From: Xanthomonas sp. SI | GTDB taxonomy: Bacteria; Pseudomonadota; Gammaproteobacteria; Xanthomonadales; Xanthomonadaceae | Assembly (NCBI RefSeq): GCF_014236855.1 | Contig: NZ_CP051261.1 | Span: forward strand, 1,240,001-1,304,000 | Direction: 5' to 3' | DNA length: 64,000 nucleotides | Program-made: the position numbers and the translations under genes | The notes under the pieces: generated by a model | What the model saw: the letters and a program-made list of their open reading frames with translations, nothing else | Told to the model about the DNA's origin: nothing | Databases searched by the model: none | Shown here: piece by piece, positions 9,129 through 16,947 of the stretch | Position numbering within the stretch: the first letter of the stretch is position 1 | Layout: every line of letters starts with the position of its first letter

Positions 9129-9923
9129 TCAGCCGATCAGCCCGTCGACCGGCGACGACGCGCTGGCGTAGCGCTTGCGCGGGATGCGCCCGGCCAGGAA
9201 TGCCTCGCGCCCGGCCTCGACCGCCTTGCGCATCGCGCTGGCCATCAGCACCGGGTTGCGCGCGCCGGCGATGGCGGTGTTCATCAGCACGCCGTCGCAG
9301 CCCAGTTCCATCGCGATCGCCGCGTCCGAGGCGGTGCCGACGCCGGCGTCGACGATGATCGGCACCTTGGCGTTGTCGATGATCTCCAGCAGGTTGTAGC
9401 GGTTCTGGATGCCCAACCCGGAGCCGATCGGCGCGGCCAGCGGCATCACCGCCACGCAGCCGATCTCTTCCAGGCGCTTGGCCAGGATCGGGTCGTCGCT
9501 GGTATAGACCATCACCTCGAAGCCGTCGGCGACCAGGATCTCGGCGGCCTTCAGGGTCTGCACCACGTCCGGGAACAGGGTGCGCTGGTCGCCCAGCACT
9601 TCCAGCTTGGTCAGGTTGTGGCCGTCGAGCAGCTCGCGCGCCAGGCGGCAGGTGCGCACCGCGTCCTCGGCGCTGTAGCAGCCGGCGGTGTTGGGCAGGA
9701 TGGTGTAGCGCTGCGGCGGCAGCACGTCGAGCAGGTTGGGTTCGCCCGGGTTCTGGCCGATGTTGGAGCGGCGGATCGCCACGGTGACGATTTCGGCGCC
9801 GGCGGCCTCGGTGGCCTGCCGGGTCTGTTCCAGATCGGCGAACTTGCCGGTGCCGGTGAGCAGGCGCGAACGGTAGGGCTTGCCGGCGATCACCAGCGCG
9901 TCGTGGGGGGCGTGAGCGTTCAT
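9129..9923 (-). CDS. thiG: Thiazole synthase ThiG
   Basis: Builds the thiazole phosphate of thiamine from deoxyxylulose phosphate, dehydroglycine and the sulfur carried by ThiS thiocarboxylate. The 264-residue TIM barrel has the expected blocks: [36 protein letters not shown], the phosphate-binding [12 protein letters not shown] and [12 protein letters not shown], and [11 protein letters not shown]. The start at 9923 ([14 protein letters not shown]) removes 40 poorly structured residues of the longer open frame. It lies 55 bases after thiS and 10 before trmB. I looked for a thiamine-pyrophosphate riboswitch upstream and did not see one. Confidence 0.97.
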   Translation of the reverse strand: MNAHAPHDALVIAGKPYRSRLLTGTGKFADLEQTRQATEAAGAEIVTVAIRRSNIGQNPGEPNLLDVLPPQRYTILPNTAGCYSAEDAVRTCRLARELLDGHNLTKLEVLGDQRTLFPDVVQTLKAAEILVADGFEVMVYTSDDPILAKRLEEIGCVAVMPLAAPIGSGLGIQNRYNLLEIIDNAKVPIIVDAGVGTASDAAIAMELGCDGVLMNTAIAGARNPVLMASAMRKAVEAGREAFLAGRIPRKRYASASSPVDGLIG

Positions 9924-9978
9924 CGCCGGATTATCGCCCATCGCACCCGGCGCTGCCGAGTCGGACGCCGCGCGGAAT

Positions 9979-10179
9979 TCAGCCGCCGCCCAGCGCGTGC
10001 ACGATCTCGACCCGGTCGCCGTCGCGCAGCGCGTGCTCGGCATGCGCGCCGCGCGGCACGATCGCGCCGTTGACCTCGACCGCGACGCGGCGCTGCGCCA
10101 GCCCTTCCTCGAGCAGCAGGGCGGCGACGGTGGTGTGGGGCTGCAGCGGGCGGACCTGACCGTTCAATTCGATGTTCAT
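9979..10179 (-). CDS. thiS: Sulfur carrier protein ThiS
   Basis: A 66-residue ubiquitin-fold sulfur carrier. Its C-terminal glycines are adenylated by ThiF and converted to a thiocarboxylate that donates sulfur to ThiG. The start [13 protein letters not shown] and the end [10 protein letters not shown] show the fold and the required Gly-Gly terminus, with one extra glycine. First gene of the thiS-thiG-trmB run; divergent from the GDSL esterase gene with about 150 bases between them. Confidence 0.94.
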   Translation of the reverse strand: MNIELNGQVRPLQPHTTVAALLLEEGLAQRRVAVEVNGAIVPRGAHAEHALRDGDRVEIVHALGGG

Positions 10180-10333
10180 GTCATCATTGTGCAGTGCGTG
10201 CCGTCTGGCGCGCGATGTATTGCGGCAGTGCAACGTGAGCGTGAGGGGCAGAGGTGAAATCATGCCTGCCATGCGGCTGCGTATGTTCTGGCCGTGCCCC
10301 GAGTCACCTTCATTATCGCCCGGGAGGGCATCC

Positions 10334-12154
10334 ATGACTTCGTCCATCCGTCCACTCCGCTCGCTGCTGGCCGCCGCGATCGTGCTCGCCGCTGCGCCCG
10401 CGTTCGCGCAACAGACCTATAGCCGCACCGTGTTCTTCGGCGACAGCCTGACCGACGCCGGCTACTACCGGCCGCTGCTGCCGGCCTCGGCGCAGGCGGT
10501 GACCGGCCAGTTCACGACCAATCCGGACTGGGTCTGGGCGCAGTACATCGCCGACTACTACCACACCGACGGCCACGCCAACGGCAACGGCCAGATCGGC
10601 GACAACTACGCGGCCGGCAATGCCCGCGTCGGCGTGGCCAACCCCAGCGCGCTGGGCGTGGCGCCGTCGCTGGCGACGCAGACCAGCAACTACCTGTCCG
10701 CCAACGGCGGCAAGGCCGACCCGAACGCGCTGTACAGCGTGTGGGGCGGCGCCAACGACCTGCTCGCGGTCGCGGCCGGCGCACCGGCTCAGGCCACGAT
10801 CGGCAACTCGGTGGCCGCGCAGGTGGGCATCGTCGCCAACCTGCAGAACGCCGGCGCACGCTACGTCATGGTCACCACCATTCCCGATGTCGGCCTCACC
10901 CCGCGCTTCCGCGCCGGCGGCGCCACGACGATGGCACAGGGCACCGCGCTGGCCGGCAGCTACAACAGCGCGCTGTTCGCCGGGCTGAAGAGCGCCGGGC
11001 TGCAGGTGATTCCAGTGGATACCTTCCACCTGTTGCAGGAAGTGATCGCCAGCCCGTCCACCTACGGTTTCAGCAACTCCACCGGCACCGCCTGCCAGCC
11101 GCAGATCACCGCGCAGTCGCTGACCTGCAACCCGACCAGCTACGTCAGCGCCGACGCCGCCGACAGCTACGTGTTCGCCGATGGCATCCATCCCACCGGC
11201 CGCACTCACGAGCTGCTCGCGCAGTACGCGCTGTCGATCCTGGAAGGCCCGCGCCTGCAGCAGGTGCTGAGCCACTCGGCCGAGGTCACCGGCCGCTCGC
11301 GCGCCGACCAGGTCGCCTGGCACGTCGATGGCCGCCCGGAAGCGGACGGCATGCGTTGGTGGGGCAACCTGCGCGGCGACATGCAGCGCTATTCGCACGG
11401 CGACCTGTACGACGGCCTGGCCCCGGCCGGCCTGTTCGGCGTGGACTGGTCGCGCGGCGAGTGGGTGTTCGGCGGCTTCGGCGGCTTCGGCCGCGTGGAT
11501 GCCGACTTCGGCAACCGCGGCGGCGACTACACCCAGGACGACAGCACCCTGGGCGGCTTCGCCGGCTGGTATGGCGAGCACGCCTGGGTCAACGCGCAGG
11601 TCAGCTACAGCTGGCTGAGCTACGACGTCAAGCGCAAGGTCAATCTGGCGGCGGCCACCATCGAGCACAACGGCTCGCCGGACGGCAGCAACCTGACCGC
11701 GGCACTGCAGGGCGGCTACGAGTTCGGCGAGGGCGCGTTCAAGCACGGCCCGGTGGCCGCGGCGATCTGGCAGAAGGTCAAGCTCGACGGCTACACCGAG
11801 AGCAACCCGAACTCCAGCGCGCTGGGCTATTACGACCAGGACGTCGAGTCGCTGGTCGGCCGCGTCGGCTGGAAGGCCAGCCTCGACGCCGGCGCGGTGA
11901 AGCCGTACCTGCAGGCGACCTACGACCACGAGTTCAAGAAGGGCGAGCAGGCCACCGCGTGGCTGCAGACCATGCCCGACCTGGGCGCCTACGCGGTGCC
12001 GGGCCTGGCCATCGACCGCAACTACGCCTCGGTGGTGCTGGGCGCGCGGACCAAGGTGTGGGGCCTGGAGAGCAATGTCGGCATCGCCGCCACCACCGGC
12101 CAGAGCCGCGCGCACGACACCTCGCTGTTCGTGAACTTCGGCGGCAGCTTCTAA
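10334..12154 (+). CDS. GDSL esterase/lipase autotransporter (EstA-like)
   Basis: Outer-membrane esterase of 606 residues. A signal peptide (about residues 1-25, cleaved near AFAQQ) is followed by a GDSL hydrolase passenger with the nucleophile in FFGDSLTDAG (Ser38), the Asn-containing block GGANDLL, and the catalytic DGIHPTG (Asp283, His286). The C-terminal 270 residues form an autotransporter beta-barrel with alternating aromatic strands (WWGNLRGDMQRYSHGDLYDG onwards) ending in the sorting signal FVNFGGSF. The ATG at 10334 has GGGAGGG directly upstream, overriding an earlier in-frame ATG at 10172. Related proteins anchor the esterase at the cell surface. Confidence 0.95.
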   Translation: MTSSIRPLRSLLAAAIVLAAAPAFAQQTYSRTVFFGDSLTDAGYYRPLLPASAQAVTGQFTTNPDWVWAQYIADYYHTDGHANGNGQIGDNYAAGNARVGVANPSALGVAPSLATQTSNYLSANGGKADPNALYSVWGGANDLLAVAAGAPAQATIGNSVAAQVGIVANLQNAGARYVMVTTIPDVGLTPRFRAGGATTMAQGTALAGSYNSALFAGLKSAGLQVIPVDTFHLLQEVIASPSTYGFSNSTGTACQPQITAQSLTCNPTSYVSADAADSYVFADGIHPTGRTHELLAQYALSILEGPRLQQVLSHSAEVTGRSRADQVAWHVDGRPEADGMRWWGNLRGDMQRYSHGDLYDGLAPAGLFGVDWSRGEWVFGGFGGFGRVDADFGNRGGDYTQDDSTLGGFAGWYGEHAWVNAQVSYSWLSYDVKRKVNLAAATIEHNGSPDGSNLTAALQGGYEFGEGAFKHGPVAAAIWQKVKLDGYTESNPNSSALGYYDQDVESLVGRVGWKASLDAGAVKPYLQATYDHEFKKGEQATAWLQTMPDLGAYAVPGLAIDRNYASVVLGARTKVWGLESNVGIAATTGQSRAHDTSLFVNFGGSF

Positions 12155-12174
12155 GCACGGCATCGCTGCTGCCT

Positions 12175-12203
12175 GTCGTGCCCGGCCATGCGCCGGGCAC
12201 GAC
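12175..12203 (+). terminator. Perfect 12-bp hairpin after the GDSL gene
   Basis: GTCGTGCCCGGC and GCCGGGCACGAC pair perfectly around a five-base loop, 20 bases after the stop codon. There is no T-run behind it, so it may be a factor-dependent or mRNA-stabilising hairpin rather than a classic intrinsic terminator. Confidence 0.5.
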
Positions 12204-12240
12204 GGGGACAGCACACCCAGCGACATCGAAAACGCCGCAC

Positions 12241-12304
12241 TGTAGGAGCGGCTTCAGCCGCGACGCTTTACCGATAAGGCGTCGTGGCTGAAGCCGCTCC
12301 CACA
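12241..12304. repeat. Inverted pair of REP-like palindromes
   Basis: TGTAGGAGCGGCTTCAGCCG at 12241 and its inverted partner GTGGCTGAAGCCGCTCCCAC ending at 12304, fifteen bases apart. A typical head-to-head REP pair between the GDSL gene and the tRNA. Confidence 0.75.
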
Positions 12305-12384
12305 AAAATCCCATCTGCAAGTATCGGCATTGCGATAGCGTGGGTGCTGGTGCACCATCGCTGCCGCTGGGTCACACCGATTTC

Positions 12385-12414
12385 TTGCGCAACCGCCGGC
12401 CCACCGAATAGACT
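12385..12414 (+). promoter_or_regulatory. Possible sigma-70 promoter for tRNA-Gly
   Basis: TTGCGC (12385-12390) and TAGACT (12409-12414) are 18 bases apart, and the -10 ends 11 bases before the mature tRNA. Hexamer matches are moderate, so the call rests partly on position. Confidence 0.35.
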
Positions 12415-12425
12415 GCACCGGCGAC

Positions 12426-12499
12426 GCGGGCGTAGCTCAATGGTAGAGCTGTAGCTTCCCAAGCTACTGACGAGGGTTCGATTCCCTTCGCCCGCTCCA
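12426..12499 (+). tRNA. tRNA-Gly (anticodon CCC)
   Basis: A 74-base cloverleaf with encoded CCA. The acceptor arms GCGGGCG and CGCCCGC pair fully; the anticodon stem GTAGC/GCTAC encloses the loop TTCCCAA with anticodon CCC at 12458-12460, reading GGG codons. The T arm GAGGGTTCGATTCCCTT has the standard TTCGATT loop. The first base is G and the discriminator is T, as for bacterial tRNA-Gly. Confidence 0.97.
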
Positions 12500-12908
12500 G
12501 TCGTTGCAAGGCACTCGGCAAATCTGCGCGCTCCGCAATTCGCTGCCAGGCGCGCCCTTGGAACCTAACTTCGTTTCGCACTCGGATCTCGGTCGTATTG
12601 ATCGATGAATGCCTGCGCTGGGCCTGCGCATCGCGCATGTCTTGAGCCGAATCCGCTTGTTCGTGCCCGATCTTCCCAGTGGGCAGCCCGGCTTGGCCGC
12701 GAGAAGCTGGCGGCTTGAGCGTTTTCCTGGTCTGGCTGCGTGCCGCATCGATTACGGGCCTCGAATACGTCGTCAATGGCGGCACAGTGCCAGCGCCCAC
12801 CGCCTCGTGCTTTCGAAGGCGTTCTCGATCACAGGAAGCCGGCCTGCATTCCACACTGGTGCTCCGGCGTGTCGCGGGATGCGCGCCGCAACTGGCGAGC
12901 GCTCGCGC
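12500..12908. other. Gene-free stretch after the tRNA
   Basis: About 400 bases with no open frame I can support. Codon statistics and similarity to known families suggest nothing coding, and the reverse-strand frames that cross the tRNA are classic spurious translations. No direct repeat of the tRNA 3' end and no integrase remnant were seen, so I do not call an attachment site. Confidence 0.5.
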
Positions 12909-14000
12909 TCAGGACTGCGTAGCGATCGCGAACTCGTCGAGCTGGCGCTGCGACATGCTGCTGTTGTTGAGGATCACCACCGTTTCGCGCGTGTCCAGGC
13001 GGTGCGCGAGCAGCGAGCGATAGCCGGCGGTGTTGCCGGTTTCCCAGGCATAGGTGCGGCGCTTGCCCTGTAGCGTCAGCGTCTTCACTCGGCCGCCGAG
13101 CGCATATTCCTCCGGCATTTCCACCGTGTTGAGTTGGTGCAGCGACGCTGGCGACAGAAAGCCCTTGTCGTAGACGCGGTGCGCGGCCTGCATCAGGTCC
13201 TGTGCATTGCTGAAATACCCGCCCGCCGCGGCGATGAAGCCTGGCCGGTCGTAGGTGCGACGCTCGGGCGGCGACAGCGTCCGATAGGAGGGCACCGTGG
13301 TCGGCGCGGTCGCGATCGCCGCGCCGGTGCCGGTATTACGCAGCTCCAGCGGGTTCAGGACCAGGCTGCGGATCGCGTCCGCGAAGGGCATGTCGGCGAT
13401 CGCTTCGACGATGGCGTAGACGACGATCCAGTTGGCGAAGATGTAGTCGAACTTCGCGCCCGGCTCGAACGCGAGGTCGGCACTGGCGAACCGGCGTACC
13501 GCCTCGGCGGCCGGCAGCTCGAGCGTCATCAGCGATGGATCGGCCTTGGCGGCTGGGCCGTACTGCTCGGTCAGGCCGCTGCTGTTGGACAGCAGGCGCC
13601 GCAGGTTGATGCGGGCGCCGGTGTCGGCACGATAGCCTGGCAGCCAGGCGGTGATCGGCCGGTCGAGGTCGAGCCTGCGCCGTTCGACCAGGCGCAGCAC
13701 CGCCAGCGTCGTGAGCCATTTGGAGATCGAGGCGATGCCGTAGACGTCGTCGAGCTTCGCCGGCCGCTGCGCTTCCACGTCCACGATGCCGAAGGGCCGC
13801 GCGTAGGCGACCTTGCCGCCGCGGGCGAGCAGGACCACGCCCTGGAAGGCGTTCGCCTTCGCCCACGTGTCGATGATGGCGGGCGCGTCCTTCGCGGCCG
13901 CCGATGCGCGGCCAGGCAACGCGGCCAGCAGCAGCGCCGCACCGGAAGCGGCCAGGAAGGATCGCCGCGGTATCGGCGCAATGATGGGGGCATCGCTCAT
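12909..14000 (-). CDS. Exported serine hydrolase, class C beta-lactamase/PBP4-like fold
   Basis: A 363-residue member of the beta-lactamase-related family that includes esterases, D-aminopeptidases and penicillin-binding proteins. The N-terminus PRRSFLAASGAALLLAALPG is a twin-arginine-like signal. The active-site SxxK is SISK (Ser91, Lys94), and a candidate second motif Y-x-x-x-N (YIFAN) lies near residue 185 in place of a clean YxN. The C-terminal part has no strict KTG; TAGYRSLLAH occupies the place of the HxG/KTG strand. The start ATG at 14000 overlaps the stop of a small upstream ORF as ATGA. Substrate not determined; antibiotic resistance should not be assumed. Confidence 0.85.
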   Translation of the reverse strand: MSDAPIIAPIPRRSFLAASGAALLLAALPGRASAAAKDAPAIIDTWAKANAFQGVVLLARGGKVAYARPFGIVDVEAQRPAKLDDVYGIASISKWLTTLAVLRLVERRRLDLDRPITAWLPGYRADTGARINLRRLLSNSSGLTEQYGPAAKADPSLMTLELPAAEAVRRFASADLAFEPGAKFDYIFANWIVVYAIVEAIADMPFADAIRSLVLNPLELRNTGTGAAIATAPTTVPSYRTLSPPERRTYDRPGFIAAAGGYFSNAQDLMQAAHRVYDKGFLSPASLHQLNTVEMPEEYALGGRVKTLTLQGKRRTYAWETGNTAGYRSLLAHRLDTRETVVILNNSSMSQRQLDEFAIATQS

Positions 14001-14152
14001 GGCATCGTCTCCGGATGATCGGTGCCGGCGAAGCACGCTGCGCCGGACGCGACAGTTACTGGCGTCCATGGCGCCAATCGCGCTGCTGCGAGCGGCGCTG
14101 TCAGCCAGGCGATGGCGCCAAACATGATGGCAGTACGGGCACCCACTTCCAT
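13997..14152 (-). CDS. Putative 51-residue leader or membrane peptide coupled to the serine hydrolase
   Basis: A short open frame (MEVGARTAIMFGAIAWLTAPL...) with one hydrophobic segment at residues 7-25, ending in TGA that overlaps the ATG of the serine hydrolase as ATGA. A strong ribosome site (GAGGGG) stands six bases before its ATG, while the hydrolase itself has no comparable site, which argues for translational coupling. I know no family for it. It may be a small membrane protein or only a translated leader. Confidence 0.4.
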   Translation of the reverse strand: MEVGARTAIMFGAIAWLTAPLAAARLAPWTPVTVASGAACFAGTDHPETMP

Positions 14153-14343
14153 TCGGTTCCCCTCATCCGGTCTCGGTCCAGCGCAGTAAGCCGACGATGC
14201 GCCGATGGCCAAGAGCATAACCGGACCATGGCGCGCGTCGTTGCCCTGCGCGTCCGCCGCGGCGCGGCCTGTCAAACCCGCTTCATCTGCGGCGCCTACG
14301 CTGGCCGGTCAGTGAGCGCATGCTCGTCGCCGGTTTCTCCCCC

Positions 14344-16431
14344 ATGGTCGAACACAGTCGTCGCCGTTTCCTCGCCAGTGCATCGCTGGCCCTCGGCGCG
14401 GGGGCGGTCATGCCGCTGCTGCCCGGCGCCATCCGCAGCGCGCTGGCGGTGCCGCCAGCGCGGGTCACCGGCACCGTGCAGGACGTGCAGCACGTGGTGA
14501 TCCTGATGCAGGAGAACCGCTCGTTCGACCACTACTTCGGCTGCCTGCGCGGGGTGCGCGGCTTCGACGATCCAAGACCGCTGCAGCTACCCAGTGGGCG
14601 CCCGGTCTGGTACCAGCCCGAGGCTGGCGCCGGCGATCGCTACGTGTTGCCGTTCCGCCTGAACGGCAATACCAGCAGCGCGCAGTCGATGGAGGGCCTC
14701 GACCACCACTGGAAGGGCTCGCACGAGACCTGGAAGCACCACGACGCGTGGATCGCGCAGAAGACGGCGATGACCATGGGGCATTTCCAGCGCGAGGACC
14801 TGCCGTTCTACTACGCGCTGGCCGACGCCTTCACCATCTGCGACGGCTACCACGCCTCGCTGTTCGGCCCCACCAATCCCAATCGCATGTACATGTTCAC
14901 CGGCACCAGCGGCCTGAGCGTCGGCAACGATGGCGAGCAGGCGGTGAACAACCTCGACGACGGCAACTGGACCGCCGACATGGCGCGCGACAACCCGGCG
15001 TTTCCCGGCTACACGTGGACCACTTATTCCGAACGTCTGCAGCAGGCCGGGGTCAGCTGGCAGGTCTACCAGGAATTCGACAACTACGGCGACAACAGCC
15101 ACCCATACTTCGCCAATTTCCGCAATCTCGACCGCAACTCGCCCTTGTACCGGCGCGGCCGCGCGATCGTGCCGGGTTCCACCGCGGACAACGCCAAGGC
15201 CTCGCGCGGCGAGCACCTGATCGCGGCGTTCGAACGCGACGTGCGCAGCGGCAACCTGCCGCAGGTGTCGTGGATCGTGGCGCCGTACCTGCTCAGCGAG
15301 CATCCCCAGGGCACGCCGGCGTATGGCGAATCGCTGAGCGCGCGCCTGCTGGAGACGCTGGCGGCCTCGCCGGAGGTCTGGTCCAAGACCGTGTTCCTGA
15401 TCAACTACGACGAGAACGACGGTTTCTTCGATCACGTGCCGCCGGCGCTGCCGGCGACCGATCCGGCCATCGGCGCCAGCAATGTGGATCTGCGCGGCGA
15501 GGACTACCGCGGCGTTCCGGTCGGCCTCGGTCCGCGCGTGCCGATGCTGGTGGTGTCGCCGTGGAGCCGCGGCGGCTGGGTCGATTCGCAAGTGTTCGAC
15601 CACACCTCGGTGATCCGTTTCCTGGAGCGCCGCTTCGGCGTCGCCGAGCCCAACATCGGTCCGTGGCGCCGCGCGATCGCCGGCGACCTGACTTCGGCGC
15701 TGGATTTCGCCGGGCACGACGACGCCCGCGTCGCCTTGCCGGACACCCGCGACTTCATCGCCCGGGTCGACGCGACCGCGGCCTTGCCGGTGCCGAAGCG
15801 ACCCGAGCAGCAGGCCTTGCCGGTGCAAGAGCCGGGCCAGCGCCCGGCGCGCGCGCTGCCCTACGATTTCGACGTGCGCTTGCAGGCGGGCCCGCAGCAA
15901 TCGACGTTGCGCATGGTCAACCGCAGCAGCGTCGGCGTCGCGCTGAACGCCTATGCCGATGGCGGCAGCGCCGGCCCGTGGTTCTACACGATCGCGGCGG
16001 GCAGCGAGTTGCAGGATGCGCGCGACTGGCGCGGCGCGGCTACCGATCCCGGTTACGCGTTGCGCGTGCATGGCCCCAATGGGTTCCTGCGCGAGTTTCA
16101 TGGCGATGGCGTGAACGATGTGGGGCTGCAGGCCGATGCCGACTACGACGCCGCTAGCCAATGCCTGCTGTTGGAGCTGCGCAATGCCGGTGCGCAGGCG
16201 TGCCGGCTGCAGATCCGCGATGGCTATCGCGATAGGGCGGAGCAGGCGCTTCAACTCGCGGCTGGCGCACGTCAGCTGCTGCGTTTTCCCTTGGCGGCGC
16301 AGCATCATTGGTACGACCTGGAGATCGCGAGCGCGTCCATGCCGCAGTGGCGGCGGCGCCTGGCCGGGCATATCGAGACCGGCCGTCCGAGCATGAGTGA
16401 TCCGGCGATCGGCCGCGCTGTCGCCGGTTAG
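14344..16431 (+). CDS. Phosphocholine-specific phospholipase C (Tat-exported)
   Basis: Secreted phospholipase C of the acid-phosphatase-like PLC/PlcN family, 695 residues, which cleaves phosphatidylcholine to diacylglycerol and phosphocholine. Residues 5-14 carry the twin-arginine signal SRRRFLASAS. The catalytic domain shows MQENRSFDHYFG, FGPTNPNRMYMFTG, DENDGFFDHVPP and the late FDHTSVIRFLERRFG. Two C-terminal DUF756-type beta domains follow from about residue 490. The ATG at 14344 places the Arg pair at the normal distance; an in-frame ATG at 14320 is an alternative. Divergent from the serine hydrolase pair. Its last 140 coding bases are duplicated downstream. Confidence 0.95.
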   Translation: MVEHSRRRFLASASLALGAGAVMPLLPGAIRSALAVPPARVTGTVQDVQHVVILMQENRSFDHYFGCLRGVRGFDDPRPLQLPSGRPVWYQPEAGAGDRYVLPFRLNGNTSSAQSMEGLDHHWKGSHETWKHHDAWIAQKTAMTMGHFQREDLPFYYALADAFTICDGYHASLFGPTNPNRMYMFTGTSGLSVGNDGEQAVNNLDDGNWTADMARDNPAFPGYTWTTYSERLQQAGVSWQVYQEFDNYGDNSHPYFANFRNLDRNSPLYRRGRAIVPGSTADNAKASRGEHLIAAFERDVRSGNLPQVSWIVAPYLLSEHPQGTPAYGESLSARLLETLAASPEVWSKTVFLINYDENDGFFDHVPPALPATDPAIGASNVDLRGEDYRGVPVGLGPRVPMLVVSPWSRGGWVDSQVFDHTSVIRFLERRFGVAEPNIGPWRRAIAGDLTSALDFAGHDDARVALPDTRDFIARVDATAALPVPKRPEQQALPVQEPGQRPARALPYDFDVRLQAGPQQSTLRMVNRSSVGVALNAYADGGSAGPWFYTIAAGSELQDARDWRGAATDPGYALRVHGPNGFLREFHGDGVNDVGLQADADYDAASQCLLLELRNAGAQACRLQIRDGYRDRAEQALQLAAGARQLLRFPLAAQHHWYDLEIASASMPQWRRRLAGHIETGRPSMSDPAIGRAVAG

Positions 16432-16512
16432 CTGTCGGTCCAATCAATAAGAAGGTGGCGGCCAGGCCGTGTGTCGCGGCTGAAGCCGCTCCTACAAGAG
16501 CGCGCAGTGCCG
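16275..16512. repeat. Tandem duplication, copy 1 (3' end of phospholipase C gene plus REP)
   Basis: This segment, which includes the last 150 or so coding bases of the phospholipase gene, its stop codon and one REP palindrome (16471-16496), recurs 248 bases downstream at about 16523-16760. The two copies match at most positions with scattered substitutions. Confidence 0.85.
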
Positions 16513-16522
16513 AGTTCTTGTG

Positions 16523-16697
16523 GGTGCTGCGCCTGCCTTTGGCGGCGCAGCATCACTAGTACGACCTGGAGATCGCGAGCGCGTCCCTGCCGCAGTGGCG
16601 GCGGCGCCTGGCCGGACATATCGAGACGGGCCGTCCGAGCATGAGCGATCCGGCGATCGGCCGCGCTGTCGTCGGTTAGCTGTCGGTCCCTTCAATA
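16523..16697 (+). pseudogene. Remnant of a phospholipase C 3' end (tandem copy 2)
   Basis: Reads as the C-terminal 50 codons of the phospholipase upstream: LAAQHH then a stop where copy 1 has Trp (TGG to TAG at about 16557), then YDLEIASASLPQWRRRLAGH and so on to a second VG stop. It has no start, ribosome site or promoter of its own. It is followed by copies of the same GTTAGCTGTCGGTC and REP sequence found after the intact gene. It is either a partial tandem duplication or what is left of a second full phospholipase gene after a deletion. Confidence 0.75.
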
Positions 16698-16716
16698 AGA
16701 CGGCGCTTCAAACCTT

Positions 16717-16790
16717 GTGTCGCGGCTGAAGCCGCTCCTACAAGAACGCGCGGTGCGTGGGCTCTTGTAGGAGCGGCTTCAGCCGCGACC
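16717..16790. repeat. Two REP-like palindromes
   Basis: GTCGCGGCTGAAGCCGCTCC at about 16717-16741 belongs to the second tandem copy; an inverted copy, TTGTAGGAGCGGCTTCAGCC, follows at 16765-16790. Confidence 0.75.
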
Positions 16791-16832
16791 GATGTCGCCG
16801 TCGGCGCGACCTCCAACATCACCACGCACAAT

Positions 16833-16858
16833 CGAAAAAGCCGCCAGATGGCGGCTTC
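16833..16858 (-). terminator. Intrinsic terminator of the TonB-dependent receptor gene
   Basis: On the minus strand AAGCCGCCATCTGGCGGC forms a hairpin followed by a T-run (AAAAA on the plus strand at 16835-16839). It lies about 90 bases after the receptor's stop codon. Confidence 0.75.
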
Positions 16859-16947
16859 ATGCGTGCGATTTTGCGGCGCTCAAACGCAAGGCGCCGCCGC
16901 TGCTTCCGCAACGGCGGCGCGATCGCCTTCCCTGGCGAGGCGTCAAC

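Noticed and set aside
10180..10333. Thiamine-pyrophosphate riboswitch upstream of thiS
   Set aside because: The conserved CTGAGA and ACCTGA-type boxes are not present on the minus strand.
12372..12854. Minus-strand frames crossing the tRNA that contain GIEPSSVAWEATALPLSYAR-like or GRRESNPRQ sequence
   Set aside because: These are the well-known false translations of tRNA genes read antisense.
12426..12908. Integration site at the tRNA 3' end
   Set aside because: No duplicated tRNA end and no integrase remnant downstream.
12909..14000. Beta-lactamase resistance gene
   Set aside because: SxxK is present, but the YxN and KTG motifs are not clean; the wider serine-hydrolase family is a safer call.
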